Below the pieces are notes generated by a model. The model was not told the DNA's origin. It searched no databases and saw nothing but the letters and a program-made list of their open reading frames with translations. DNA of 51,539 nucleotides, taken from a virus. The position numbers were made by a program, and so were the translations under genes. Shown in pieces: positions 27,763 through 34,048 of the stretch; position 1 is the stretch's first letter, and every line of letters starts with the position of its first letter. The DNA lies in IMG/VR virus record IMGVR_UViG_3300009413_000010, positions 1 through 51,539 of that record; one strand, given 5' to 3'.

Positions 27763-27905
27763 GGGATTGACAAAAAACTAGACTTGATAGAATTATCAAC
27801 TCTCGTTCCTTCCACGTTCCTTTCCTTCCACGTTCCTTTCCTTCCACCTTCCTTTCCCTTTCCTGCTCTCTCTATATATTAGACATAATAATTATCAACT
27901 CCCGT
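27763..27905. promoter_or_regulatory. regulatory cassette 1: palindrome, TTCC tract, palindrome
   Basis: CTTGATAGAATTATCAACTC at ~27783 is followed by ~75 bases of pyrimidine-rich TTCC repeats (27803-27875) with a repeated TTCCACGTTCC, and then by TTAGACATAATAATTATCAA at ~27886. A TTGACA promoter follows 30 bases later. This order recurs three more times. Confidence 0.6.
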
Positions 27906-27933
27906 TTTTTTGGTTTTCACTATAGTCATAAAT

Positions 27934-27962
27934 TTGACAAGGGGGTACGACTGTGCTACTAT
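27934..27962 (+). promoter_or_regulatory. sigma70-type promoter (TTGACA, 17 nt, TACTAT)
   Basis: TTGACA at 27934-27939 and TACTAT at 27957-27962, for the 66-aa gene. The leader contains a GGGAG/CTCCC hairpin (27972-27989). Confidence 0.7.
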
Positions 27963-28022
27963 ATTGATGTTGGGAGAAGTACCACTCCCGACAAAATATT
28001 TAGAATAAGGAGCGTGTGAATT

Positions 28023-28223
28023 ATGGTTAACAAGGCACTCAGAGAAGCGATGTACATTGAAGATGGCTTTGTGGTTATCGTCAAGAAGATTGCGCCTCGG
28101 CCCGCGAAATCCGGCAAGTCTGTGTTGCTTGCCACAACCTCGGGAACCGAGTCATTCATTCATGAAGACAAGAACGTTCAAGTCAATTTGAACGTCTACG
28201 TTCCTCATGTAGCGAAAGGTTAA
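28023..28223 (+). CDS. small early protein (66 aa), paralogue of the 76-aa protein at 29057
   Basis: Residues 28-62 (GKSVLLATTSGTESF and VQVNLNVYVP) align with GISMLLATTRGAETF and IKANVNLYVP in the leftward gene at 29057-29287. Ribosome site AAGGAGCGTGTGAATT. The short beta-rich pattern is common among small phage proteins and might form an OB- or SH3-like barrel. Function unknown. Confidence 0.65.
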   Translation: MVNKALREAMYIEDGFVVIVKKIAPRPAKSGKSVLLATTSGTESFIHEDKNVQVNLNVYVPHVAKG

Positions 28224-28229
28224 GGCACA

Positions 28230-28269
28230 GGGGGTAGCAAGTAGCTTGGTACACTACGAAAGCTACCCC
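28230..28269 (+). terminator. hairpin after the 66-aa gene
   Basis: GGGGTAGC at 28231 pairs with GCTACCCC ending at 28269 (eight bp); an inner GTAG/CTAC pair lies in the loop. It has no U-run after it, so it may be an RNA-stability or attenuation structure rather than an intrinsic terminator. Confidence 0.45.
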
Positions 28270-28297
28270 ACCAAATTCAAAGCATAGGAGTTAGCAT

Positions 28298-28318
28298 ATG
28301 CCGCCCCCGATTCTATGA
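28298..28318 (+). CDS. possible six-codon leader peptide MPPPIL
   Basis: AGGAG lies seven bases before ATG CCG CCC CCG ATT CTA TGA. The spacing is ideal and the next structured element (bulged hairpin 2) starts four bases after the stop. Three consecutive prolines are known to slow ribosomes, so this could be a sensing leader. No gene follows in frame. Speculative. Confidence 0.35.
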   Translation: MPPPIL

Positions 28319-28321
28319 CCT

Positions 28322-28342
28322 GAGCAAGTCATTAAACTGCTC
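28322..28342 (+). other. bulged hairpin, family member 2
   Basis: GAGCA, bulged A, GT, loop CATTAA, AC, TGCTC, then TTTAGTTTT. Same geometry as member 1 with a different loop sequence. Confidence 0.6.
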
Positions 28343-28354
28343 TTTAGTTTTGCC

Positions 28355-28467
28355 ATTTTTCGATTTGATAAATAGATTTGATAAGAGTCTTTCCGTTCCT
28401 TCCATTCCCTATTCCCTGTTCCTTCCTTGTGTCCCCTCTTTTTTAGACATGGTAATTATCAAGTCCT
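28355..28467. promoter_or_regulatory. regulatory cassette 2
   Basis: TTTGATAAATAGATTTGATAA (28357 on), then a TTCC-rich tract (28388-28438), then TTAGACATGGTAATTATCAA (28442 on). A TTGACA promoter follows at 28475. The left element here is a direct rather than inverted arrangement. Confidence 0.55.
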
Positions 28468-28474
28468 GTTTTAT

Positions 28475-28502
28475 TTGACAATACCTCTAAATGTGGTACT
28501 AT
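28475..28502 (+). promoter_or_regulatory. sigma70-type promoter (TTGACA, 16 nt, TACTAT)
   Basis: TTGACA at 28475-28480 and TACTAT at 28497-28502. The leader holds TCAAGG-GAAA-CCTTGA (28510-28525), a six-bp GNRA hairpin like that at 27355. Confidence 0.7.
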
Positions 28503-28546
28503 AGAGAAGTCAAGGGAAACCTTGAACACTCTATCGGGAGGCTCGA

Positions 28547-28816
28547 ATGATTACCTACGCCCCTACCTATGTGCCTAGTGATCGAAAGTATCGAGTCGAA
28601 GTACGGGAAATTACGTGGAATGATTCTTCTCCTAGCGTTGTATACCCTTCTGATAGGATTCGCTATAGTCACTGGGATGCGGTACGCAAAGCGGTAGAAT
28701 TTATTTCGGGTTTGTCGTGTTTCTCTATTACCGCTATGCGTGAGGAATTGGGTTGGTATTGTGAATCCGATCATGGCGACTTACTTACAGTCGAAATTGT
28801 AGAAAGTGAGGTGTAG
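28547..28816 (+). CDS. hypothetical early protein (89 aa)
   Basis: Preceded by CGGGAGGCTCGA. Alpha/beta, with aromatic residues (TWNDSSPSVVYPSDRIRY) and an acidic C-terminus. Single-gene unit with its own operator and promoter. No family recognised. Confidence 0.6.
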   Translation: MITYAPTYVPSDRKYRVEVREITWNDSSPSVVYPSDRIRYSHWDAVRKAVEFISGLSCFSITAMREELGWYCESDHGDLLTVEIVESEV

Positions 28817-28828
28817 CTTTGGCGACCT

Positions 28829-28849
28829 GGGCAGGTCGAAAAACTGCCC
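28829..28849 (+). other. bulged hairpin, family member 3 (compensated pair)
   Basis: GGGCA, bulged G, GT, loop CGAAAA, AC, TGCCC. Relative to members 1 and 2 the A-T pair at the second stem position is replaced by G-C on both sides, which supports a conserved RNA stem. Confidence 0.65.
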
Positions 28850-28855
28850 ACCGCT

Positions 28856-29000
28856 CACTTGACAAAAGTGAGTTGATAAACTTATCAAGTCTCTTTCCAT
28901 TCCTGATTCCCTTCCTTCCTTTCCTGTTCCCTTCCTCTATGGGAGAGGAGGGTAGACATGATAAGAATATATCCCTCTCTATATAAAAGCTATCATGTCT
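28856..29000. promoter_or_regulatory. regulatory cassette 3
   Basis: GAGTTGATAA-AC-TTATCAAGTC (28870 on) is a nearly perfect inverted repeat. It is followed by a TTCC-rich tract (28893-28935), then AGACATGATA (28953 on) and, 29 bases later, TATCATGTCT. The gap between the last two halves is larger than in the other cassettes. No rightward promoter or gene follows; the next gene is convergent. Confidence 0.55.
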
Positions 29001-29019
29001 AATTTTGGGCAAAGAAATA

Positions 29020-29042
29020 GGGCAGGTGTGCCAAACCTGCCC
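29020..29042 (-). terminator. hairpin after the leftward 76-aa gene
   Basis: GGGCAGGT and ACCTGCCC form an eight-bp stem with a seven-base loop, 15 bases after the leftward stop at 29057. The minus strand then reads TATTTCTTT. Similar to the bulged family but without a bulge. Confidence 0.5.
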
Positions 29043-29056
29043 GATTCCTAGCTAGC

Positions 29057-29287
29057 CTATTTCTTGGATTTCTTGGCCTTAGCTTCCCATTCCTCAATAG
29101 GAACATAGAGATTGACATTGGCCTTTATCTCCATGCCTTCATAGGTGAAGGTTTCGGCACCCCTAGTAGTAGCTAGAAGCATTGAAATCCCTTTCTTACT
29201 GAGCGTAGGCAGTATCGGAAAGCGCATTACAATTTCGCCATTCTCAACTGTATACTTATCGGCTGGGTTTTTGGGCTGATTAGCCAT
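29057..29287 (-). CDS. small protein (76 aa), paralogue of the 66-aa protein at 28023
   Basis: Residues 33-64 match the 66-aa protein (LLATT-G-E-F, then NVNLYVP). The C-terminus is lysine-rich. Ribosome site AGGATGGTGACTA. Transcribed from the promoter at 29378-29350. The family looks like small barrel proteins found in many phages; function unknown. Confidence 0.65.
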   Translation of the reverse strand: MANQPKNPADKYTVENGEIVMRFPILPTLSKKGISMLLATTRGAETFTYEGMEIKANVNLYVPIEEWEAKAKKSKK

Positions 29288-29349
29288 TAGTCACCATCCT
29301 GTACTATAGTGTACGGTTTCAGCGGAGCCGTCTCGCTTGGCACATGACC

Positions 29350-29378
29350 AGACTATCACCGTTCGCAACTGTTGTCAA
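29350..29378 (-). promoter_or_regulatory. early promoter (TTGACA, 17 nt, TAGTCT)
   Basis: TTGACA at 29378-29373 and TAGTCT at 29355-29350 on the minus strand, preceded by AAAT as in the other early promoters. Confidence 0.65.
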
Positions 29379-29428
29379 ATTTGTGCCTAACACTAGCTAC
29401 TCTATAGAGAATCTATAAAAAAAATGGG

Positions 29429-29580
29429 GACATGATAACTCTACTCTGCCCTACACTCTGTAGAGTACTGCAGGTATCTGCCCTGCCCTATAGTATAGGG
29501 ATTGTTTTTCCTTTCCCTTTCCTATCCTTTCCGCTTCCGACCTTGTTCCTATTCGACATGATAAAAAATTATCATGTCAC
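29429..29580. promoter_or_regulatory. regulatory cassette 4 with perfect palindrome
   Basis: GACATGATAACTC (29429 on), short hairpins around CTCTGTAGAGT, a pyrimidine tract (29501-29550), then GACATGATAA-AAAA-TTATCATGTC at 29555-29578, a perfect 10-bp inverted repeat. No gene is seen from 29288 to 29676 apart from this and the promoter. Confidence 0.6.
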
Positions 29581-29676
29581 AAAAAACAGGAACAAACTCA
29601 GGGAGTCTGTCCTGCTCTGTGATGCTCTACAGTGTAGAGCTATGCAGTGTATTGCATTATTCTGTAGGGTATTGGC

Positions 29677-29883
29677 CTACTCTGTTATACTCTGTACCCA
29701 CCTTATCAGTTCTGCAGGTAGAGGCATTGCTCTCTCCTGTACTGCTATGGTTCTTCCCTTCACATGCTCTTTCAAGACTGTCTTCCAAGTCTTTACTGCT
29801 TTTCTGTTACTCTTTCTCACAATATTTACATACTCTCCTGTCTGTGCTAGTCTAGGTCTATCAGATACTATATAGCGTTTCAT
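29677..29883 (-). CDS. small basic protein (68 aa)
   Basis: Basic (KSNRKAVKTWKTVLKEHVKG), ends WVQSITE. Start abuts the stop of the 157-aa gene. A CTGT/CTCT-rich composition runs through this region on the plus strand, which is unlike the neighbouring genes. Function unknown. Confidence 0.5.
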   Translation of the reverse strand: MKRYIVSDRPRLAQTGEYVNIVRKSNRKAVKTWKTVLKEHVKGRTIAVQERAMPLPAELIRWVQSITE

Positions 29884-30357
29884 TTATTCGCTCTCCTCTA
29901 TACTGTCCTGTGTTGCATTGTAGACTGTCGTAATATCTCGAATGTCTGCGTCCTCTGCAATAGAGTCTGTCTGTACTGTGGGTGGGACTAGAGTAGCATT
30001 GAAGATACTCTGCTCATCCCATCTGTTACTGAACCACTTTTCTCCACTACAGTTCTTGCATACACCTATAGCCCATGCAGTCTCTGAAGGTATTATCCAG
30101 TAGTGCGTACAGTCTTCTGCAGGTACTACCAATCCCTCTATAGTCTCGTATACTCTCTCAGCCTGTGCTACTGCTTTGCTCTTCTTAGCAGTCTTCTTCA
30201 CTGCCTTAGGCTTGCTCTGCTTTACAGGCTTAGTCTCTACACCTAATCCTATACTCGCCCAGAAGTCCGATGTAATTACGACAGCGCAACCATTCACCAC
30301 TATAGTATCTGTTACTGTCTCGTAAGACTTGAGAATGTTATCCCAAAAGCTACTCAT
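29884..30357 (-). CDS. early protein with FWDNI N-terminus (157 aa)
   Basis: Begins MSSFWDNILKSYE, like the 114-aa protein at 27381. A Lys/Ala-rich linker (residues ~45-70) leads to a folded region with CTHYW and VCKNCSGEKWF that may bind zinc. Acidic C-terminus. Ribosome site AAGGAGTACAAC, promoter at 30428-30400. Function unknown. Confidence 0.65.
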   Translation of the reverse strand: MSSFWDNILKSYETVTDTIVVNGCAVVITSDFWASIGLGVETKPVKQSKPKAVKKTAKKSKAVAQAERVYETIEGLVVPAEDCTHYWIIPSETAWAIGVCKNCSGEKWFSNRWDEQSIFNATLVPPTVQTDSIAEDADIRDITTVYNATQDSIEESE

Positions 30358-30399
30358 GTTGTACTCCTTCTATGCTTGGCGTTTTCTCGACTTGCCAAA

Positions 30400-30428
30400 A
30401 GTATAACATCGTTAAAACCAAATAGCAA
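30400..30428 (-). promoter_or_regulatory. early promoter (TTGCTA, 17 nt, TATACT)
   Basis: TTGCTA at 30428-30423, TATACT at 30405-30400, followed by TTTTGGCAAGTCGAG, the conserved start of early transcripts in this phage. Confidence 0.65.
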
Positions 30429-30552
30429 ATTTCCTAGAGCATTTACAGACTGTCTTACTCTGTGTGTGATAGTTATATACTATACTCTTTTATCTTTGTA
30501 AATCTCTAGTAGCTATTTCTACTGTACTGTTATACTCTGTTCTGTTCTGCTA

Positions 30553-30714
30553 TTACTCTTTCCTGTCTTGATTATAATATAACTTCTTCCTTCTGATTTC
30601 CTGTTCATCTATATACTTTAGGTCTTTCCTAATGTACTTCCTTGCTTCCTTTATAGTCTCTAAGTCATAGAACTTTTGATACTCTATTATGAATGCTTTC
30701 AGTTCAGATATCAT
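30553..30714 (-). CDS. small charged helical protein (53 aa)
   Basis: MISELKAFIIEYQKFYDLET and a Lys/Arg-rich C-terminus ending NQDRKE. The ATG overlaps the previous stop in ATGA, so it is coupled to the 50-aa gene. Codon pattern and good coupling support it. From 30429 to 30552 I see no gene. Confidence 0.6.
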   Translation of the reverse strand: MISELKAFIIEYQKFYDLETIKEARKYIRKDLKYIDEQEIRRKKLYYNQDRKE

Positions 30715-30863
30715 TCTTTTCTCCACCCCTTCAGTAGGGCATGAATAAGTTTCGCTTCCTTGCTTCCTATAGTCTTATCTCTATCAATCGCTTTCTGTAC
30801 TGACTTTGCATTGTACTTGGCTGTAGCAATTCCACCTGTAGAGTCATTGTATATGTTTACCAT
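30711..30863 (-). CDS. small basic protein (50 aa)
   Basis: MVNIYNDSTGGIATAKYNAK, then a basic helix (KAIDRDKTIGSKEAKLIHAL). Starts in TAATG with the upstream mini zinc-finger frame and ends in ATGA with the next. Ribosome site within AGAAGGGGGGG. Function unknown. Confidence 0.6.
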   Translation of the reverse strand: MVNIYNDSTGGIATAKYNAKSVQKAIDRDKTIGSKEAKLIHALLKGWRKE

Positions 30864-30949
30864 TACCCCCCCTTCTGACTAGGACAGTCTTGCTTATGGA
30901 ATTGGATTCTGAAATAGAAGGAGTAGGCCATCCCACATGAGTTACACAT
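30863..30949 (-). CDS. mini zinc-finger protein (28 aa)
   Basis: MCNSCGMAYSFYFRIQFHKQ then DC: C-x2-C, twelve residues, H-x3-C, a full single zinc-finger pattern. AAGGAGATACTGAT precedes the ATG, and the early promoter at 31020-30991 lies just upstream. It is the first gene of a three-gene operon of tiny frames. Confidence 0.6.
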   Translation of the reverse strand: MCNSCGMAYSFYFRIQFHKQDCPSQKGG

Positions 30950-30990
30950 ATCAGTATCTCCTTGGTGATTCGTTTTTCCTCACTTCAAAT

Positions 30991-31020
30991 AGTATAACAC
31001 GAAAACAAAACTTGTGTCAA
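30991..31020 (-). promoter_or_regulatory. early promoter (TTGACA, 18 nt, TATACT)
   Basis: GGGATTTGACA with TATACT at 30996-30991; the transcript start region reads ATTTGAAGTGAGGAAAAACG. Confidence 0.75.
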
Positions 31021-31026
31021 ATCCCT

Positions 31027-31212
31027 CTATACTTGTAGGACTCTATCCAATGCTTTGAACACTCTTACACTAGGTACTGTAAAATACCGACTAGAGTATC
31101 GCTCTGCTGTCCAAAGCATTCTGTCATACCTACTGACTTTGAATGCTCTACTCATATGCCAATACTCTAGCAGTTCCCCCTCATCAATATCACTACCATT
31201 CACATACAGCAT
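31027..31212 (-). CDS. small hypothetical protein (61 aa)
   Basis: Acidic start (GSDIDEGELLEYW), then a basic, aromatic C-terminal half. Preceded by GAAGGAGTTGTT and the promoter at 31273-31244. Single-gene unit. Function unknown. Confidence 0.55.
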   Translation of the reverse strand: MLYVNGSDIDEGELLEYWHMSRAFKVSRYDRMLWTAERYSSRYFTVPSVRVFKALDRVLQV

Positions 31213-31243
31213 AACAACTCCTTCGTTTTTTCACTTCCTCAAA

Positions 31244-31273
31244 AGTATAACATGAAAACGAAACTATTGTCAA
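31244..31273 (-). promoter_or_regulatory. early promoter (TTGACA, 18 nt, TATACT)
   Basis: GGGATTTGACA with TATACT at 31249-31244, followed by TTTGAGGAAGTGAAAAAACG. Confidence 0.75.
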
Positions 31274-31283
31274 ATCCCCTGCA

Positions 31284-31604
31284 CTAAACAGGAACTAATA
31301 CTTTTGCACCATTTGAATCATCAAAGTAACGATTGTACAGTAGTGTAGTGTACTGTCCTAAATCATCATTATCGTCTACTCCATATTCCTCAGCAGTATG
31401 AACCCATCTTTGAACATACTCTATAGAATAGTTAGGGTTAGTGTTGTACCTTGCCAAGTAGTGCATTACTGTTGCTACTGCATTGGCAGGTCTTTCATCT
31501 GTTCCCTCTACTACATACTTGCTTCCAAACTTAAACTTCCAGTAGTTAGCACCTTCCGCTTCCCCATAGTTCTCCATGTATTGTGTATATACGGATATGC
31601 TCAT
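31284..31604 (-). CDS. conserved small phage protein (106 aa)
   Basis: Begins MSISVYTQYMENYGEAEG and has WKFKFGSKYVVEG; this YTQYMENYG opening is common among unnamed phage early proteins. GAGGT lies six bases before the second ATG (31604) but directly against the first (31610), so I chose the second. Function unknown. Confidence 0.65.
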   Translation of the reverse strand: MSISVYTQYMENYGEAEGANYWKFKFGSKYVVEGTDERPANAVATVMHYLARYNTNPNYSIEYVQRWVHTAEEYGVDDNDDLGQYTTLLYNRYFDDSNGAKVLVPV

Positions 31605-31635
31605 TTTCATACCTCACTTGTTTCGACTTAGCTAA

Positions 31636-31664
31636 AGCATAACACAAAACAAATCGCTTGGCAA
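31636..31664 (-). promoter_or_regulatory. early promoter (TTGCCA, 17 nt, TATGCT)
   Basis: GGGATTTGCCA with TATGCT at 31641-31636 and then TTAGCTAAGTCGAAACA. Confidence 0.7.
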
Positions 31665-31671
31665 ATCCCTA

Positions 31672-31881
31672 CTACAGATACCATGAAAGATTCTTTTCTG
31701 TAATCTCTGATTCTGCTGTACTCTCCTCACTATCATAGTAAACATCAATCGTATAAGCAAAATCACCAGTAGTAGTTACATTTACCTGTTCCCGTAAAGC
31801 ATTTAGTATTGCAAATTCTACATCTTCTCTCTCATCATGAGAGAACAGTTCCTGTAATCCTTGATACTGTACTCTTGCCAT
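31672..31881 (-). CDS. small acidic protein (69 aa)
   Basis: Helical start (LQELFSHDEREDVEFAIL), then an acidic beta region (YTIDVYYDSEESTAESE). Last gene of the operon from 32925; GGAGAG precedes the ATG. Function unknown. Confidence 0.55.
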   Translation of the reverse strand: MARVQYQGLQELFSHDEREDVEFAILNALREQVNVTTTGDFAYTIDVYYDSEESTAESEITEKNLSWYL

Positions 31882-31884
31882 TAG

Positions 31885-32106
31885 TTACTCTCCTCCGTAG
31901 ATAGGTCTATCAAAGTCTATAATTACTTCATTACACTTCACACACTCAACAGCTACAGTTTCACCATTGCCATAATTAGCAATCTCTATTGCACTACTCT
32001 GAATAGTTGACTCTAATTCTATAGTACATTCAGAATGTGTCAGCAGTTTGTTATACATAACGTATACATAACTAGGTCGATTATACATACTTTCTTTAGT
32101 ACTCAT
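31885..32106 (-). CDS. small hypothetical protein (73 aa)
   Basis: GGGAGGAACA immediately precedes the ATG at 32106 (MSTKESMYNRP), so the upstream in-frame ATG at 32118 lies in the ribosome site and is not the start. Contains one CVKC. Overlaps the 204-aa gene's end by four bases. Function unknown. Confidence 0.6.
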   Translation of the reverse strand: MSTKESMYNRPSYVYVMYNKLLTHSECTIELESTIQSSAIEIANYGNGETVAVECVKCNEVIIDFDRPIYGGE

Positions 32107-32717
32107 TGTTCCTCCCATGCTCTCACTTTAGTATAGCCTTTATTTTTCCTATGCTGTACCCATGTCACTGCTTGTACTACATTGTAGTGTACACCAAGTT
32201 TCTTGCTTGCTAGTTTATAGGAAGTCTGCATCCTTCTCATTACTTTAGGACTACTAAAGGCTCTGCTTTTGTCACGCTTAGAAACAGGCTTCCCATAATA
32301 TATAGTCTGAGCATGGCTGTCTACTACAGGTAGATAGTTTCCATAAGGCTCTACTATTGCATGGTAGAAAGGAACAACTTTGTTTCCACCCAATACAGTG
32401 TCAGGGTCTTCCCCTTCACTAATCCTCTTAGCCTTTGCATTGTTTGCACTGGTCTGCTTTGTACTGTAGCCTAGTGAAGTAAACTTCAATGCTTCAGCTA
32501 CATTATCTCCCCAATCTGTCTGAGGCGATAAGGCTGCTAAGATACCTGCACCTACTCGTATATCTTCAGTGCCTAGCAGTTTACTTACTTGCATTGCTAT
32601 GTTATTAGCATCCGTGTACCAGTATTGCCCTTCAACTAAACTATCCGCTGAAGCCCTGTTATAAGCCTCTACTATATTCTGGTAAGAACCCTTGACTACA
32701 TTCTCTGCTTTAGCCAT
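32103..32717 (-). CDS. conserved phage protein with ALSPQT motif (204 aa)
   Basis: Helical protein with GILAALSPQTDWGDNV (~59-74), then VLGGNKVVPFY and PVVDSHAQTIYYG (~130-142) and a basic C-terminus. This motif order is familiar from unnamed proteins in actinobacteriophages and looks like a helix-hairpin-helix, DNA-glycosylase-like fold. DNA binding is inferred only. It overlaps both neighbours, in an operon from the promoter at 32990. Confidence 0.6.
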   Translation of the reverse strand: MAKAENVVKGSYQNIVEAYNRASADSLVEGQYWYTDANNIAMQVSKLLGTEDIRVGAGILAALSPQTDWGDNVAEALKFTSLGYSTKQTSANNAKAKRISEGEDPDTVLGGNKVVPFYHAIVEPYGNYLPVVDSHAQTIYYGKPVSKRDKSRAFSSPKVMRRMQTSYKLASKKLGVHYNVVQAVTWVQHRKNKGYTKVRAWEEQ

Positions 32718-32925
32718 TAGATATACCTACCTTTGCTAATCCAACATGGCAACTAGTTGTTTGAGATGTGAACCCCAACCCTCTACTAGTATAATCATAT
32801 ACTTCCCTACCCTGTCCAATCAACAGAGCATAGGAATAAAGATTATAACCATCAGTAGATAAGTGCCTAGCTTTGGTGACTCTCCCAGAGAGCCATGCTT
32901 GGATAACGTCGCTGTTCGATACCAT
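32710..32925 (-). CDS. conserved small phage protein (71 aa)
   Basis: STDGYNLYSYALLIG (~23-37) and TSQTTSCHVGLA near the end match a widespread class of unnamed small phage proteins with a conserved STTS-H-type ending. First gene after the promoter at 32990-32962; AAAGGAGTGTACT precedes the ATG. Function unknown. Confidence 0.65.
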   Translation of the reverse strand: MVSNSDVIQAWLSGRVTKARHLSTDGYNLYSYALLIGQGREVYDYTSRGLGFTSQTTSCHVGLAKVGISNG

Positions 32926-32961
32926 AGTACACTCCTTTGCTTCGTTTTCCGACTTGCTTAA

Positions 32962-32990
32962 AGTTTACCACGGCGACAAGTTGGTGTCAA
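32962..32990 (-). promoter_or_regulatory. early promoter (TTGACA, 17 nt, TAAACT)
   Basis: GGGATTTGACA, TAAACT at 32967-32962, then TTAAGCAAGTCGGAAAACG: the clearest copy of the early promoter and its conserved transcript start. Confidence 0.8.
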
Positions 32991-33016
32991 ATCCCTAGTG
33001 CAGTTATACTGTCATC

Positions 33017-33460
33017 TTACAGAACAACCCTATAGAGGGCTGATTCTACATTGGTCTGCTCTGTTTCTTGTTCAGCCATAAAACGTATTCTATCGGCAGC
33101 CTTTTCATGAACTAATCTAGCCAAATTTTTAGTCCATTTTCTATTATCCATTACAGTAGCATTAGTCAATAAACCTATATGATTTTGTACTTCCTGTAGA
33201 AAAGGCATCCTACTTTCCCTTTTCCCATCTACAAAATAATCAAGCATACCATACCCTACAATAATTTCAAACTCTATTAGTCTACGATAAAAGTCTTTAT
33301 AATTCTTTCCTGTGATCTTATTGAAACCTATAAGCATTGTAGCCCATATCAATGTGTGGGTTACAGGATGAAGTTCTACCTTTTCCGATTCCTCTTCAGA
33401 GGAAAACCAACATAATTCTTTAGTATTTTGTACTGCTGTTATATCCCAATTTAATGACAT
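33017..33460 (-). CDS. conserved small phage protein (147 aa)
   Basis: Starts MSLNWDITAVQNTKELCW, has HPVTHTLIWATMLIGFNKIT and ends with a helical region containing HIGLLTNATVMDNRKW. This is a common unnamed early protein of phages infecting many bacteria. Its start overlaps the 114-aa gene's stop. Function unknown. Confidence 0.65.
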   Translation of the reverse strand: MSLNWDITAVQNTKELCWFSSEEESEKVELHPVTHTLIWATMLIGFNKITGKNYKDFYRRLIEFEIIVGYGMLDYFVDGKRESRMPFLQEVQNHIGLLTNATVMDNRKWTKNLARLVHEKAADRIRFMAEQETEQTNVESALYRVVL

Positions 33461-33804
33461 TACTTAACTCCGTTAGATAAAAACTCAAAGGTTCCTGAGA
33501 AGAAGCCAAGCATAGAAGGAGCAACAGGTAAGCTATTCACTGTTGTCATATGCTTTATAAGATACTGCTCTACATCCTCTGTAGTATTAATTCCTAAGTC
33601 TATGCAATAGATACCTTTAGGGTCTTTAGCTGAAGTTCGTTCAAAGCATCCAAAATCTATGGCTTCCAATAGTCCTAAACACCTCCTCTGGTCACCATCT
33701 AACTGTCCAAGCATATCCTGAGTATACGCTCCAATATTTATAGAATGGTGTCCACTAACTACAAGAGCTTGGTCTAGCACATTTCTGCTCAACTCTGTTG
33801 CCAT
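33460..33804 (-). CDS. hypothetical protein (114 aa)
   Basis: Alpha/beta, ends FFSGTFEFLSNGVK. Overlaps the 68-aa gene by 16 bases; GGAGACATGG-type site at its start. Central gene of the operon from 33995. Function unknown. Confidence 0.55.
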   Translation of the reverse strand: MATELSRNVLDQALVVSGHHSINIGAYTQDMLGQLDGDQRRCLGLLEAIDFGCFERTSAKDPKGIYCIDLGINTTEDVEQYLIKHMTTVNSLPVAPSMLGFFSGTFEFLSNGVK

Positions 33805-33995
33805 GTCTCCTTCTCCTTTTGCTCTCTAGCTTTTTGTATTCTTTTAGCTTCTTCCCCTGATTTTTTCAGGAGCCATCGTACACTTCTTCTATTGTCAGGA
33901 GTAAACCGTTTCTTAGTGATCTTCTTAGAGTCTCGTCTACTCCATTTTGAATCTTTCTCTAGATGATACTCAGGCATTAAAACAACGTACTTCAT
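33789..33995 (-). CDS. small strongly basic protein (68 aa)
   Basis: About a third Lys/Arg (SKWSRRDSKKITKKRF), likely nucleic-acid binding. TAGGAGTATATA precedes the ATG, and the promoter at 34081-34053 lies just upstream. Its leader contains GACCTGAGCA, a half copy of the bulged hairpin motif. Function unknown. Confidence 0.6.
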   Translation of the reverse strand: MKYVVLMPEYHLEKDSKWSRRDSKKITKKRFTPDNRRSVRWLLKKSGEEAKRIQKAREQKEKETWQQS

Positions 33996-34048
33996 TATAT
34001 ACTCCTAATGCAATTACTGCTCAGGTCACGAGTTATTTTTCGACTCGC

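Noticed and set aside
27800-29550. TTCC tracts as a CRISPR array
   Set aside because: The repeats are short and irregular, with no constant repeat-spacer pattern and no cas genes.
29432-29875. Rightward frames of 147 and 93 codons
   Set aside because: They overlap a well-placed leftward gene and the palindrome cassette, and read as Cys/Leu/Ser-rich translations of a CTGT-rich strand.
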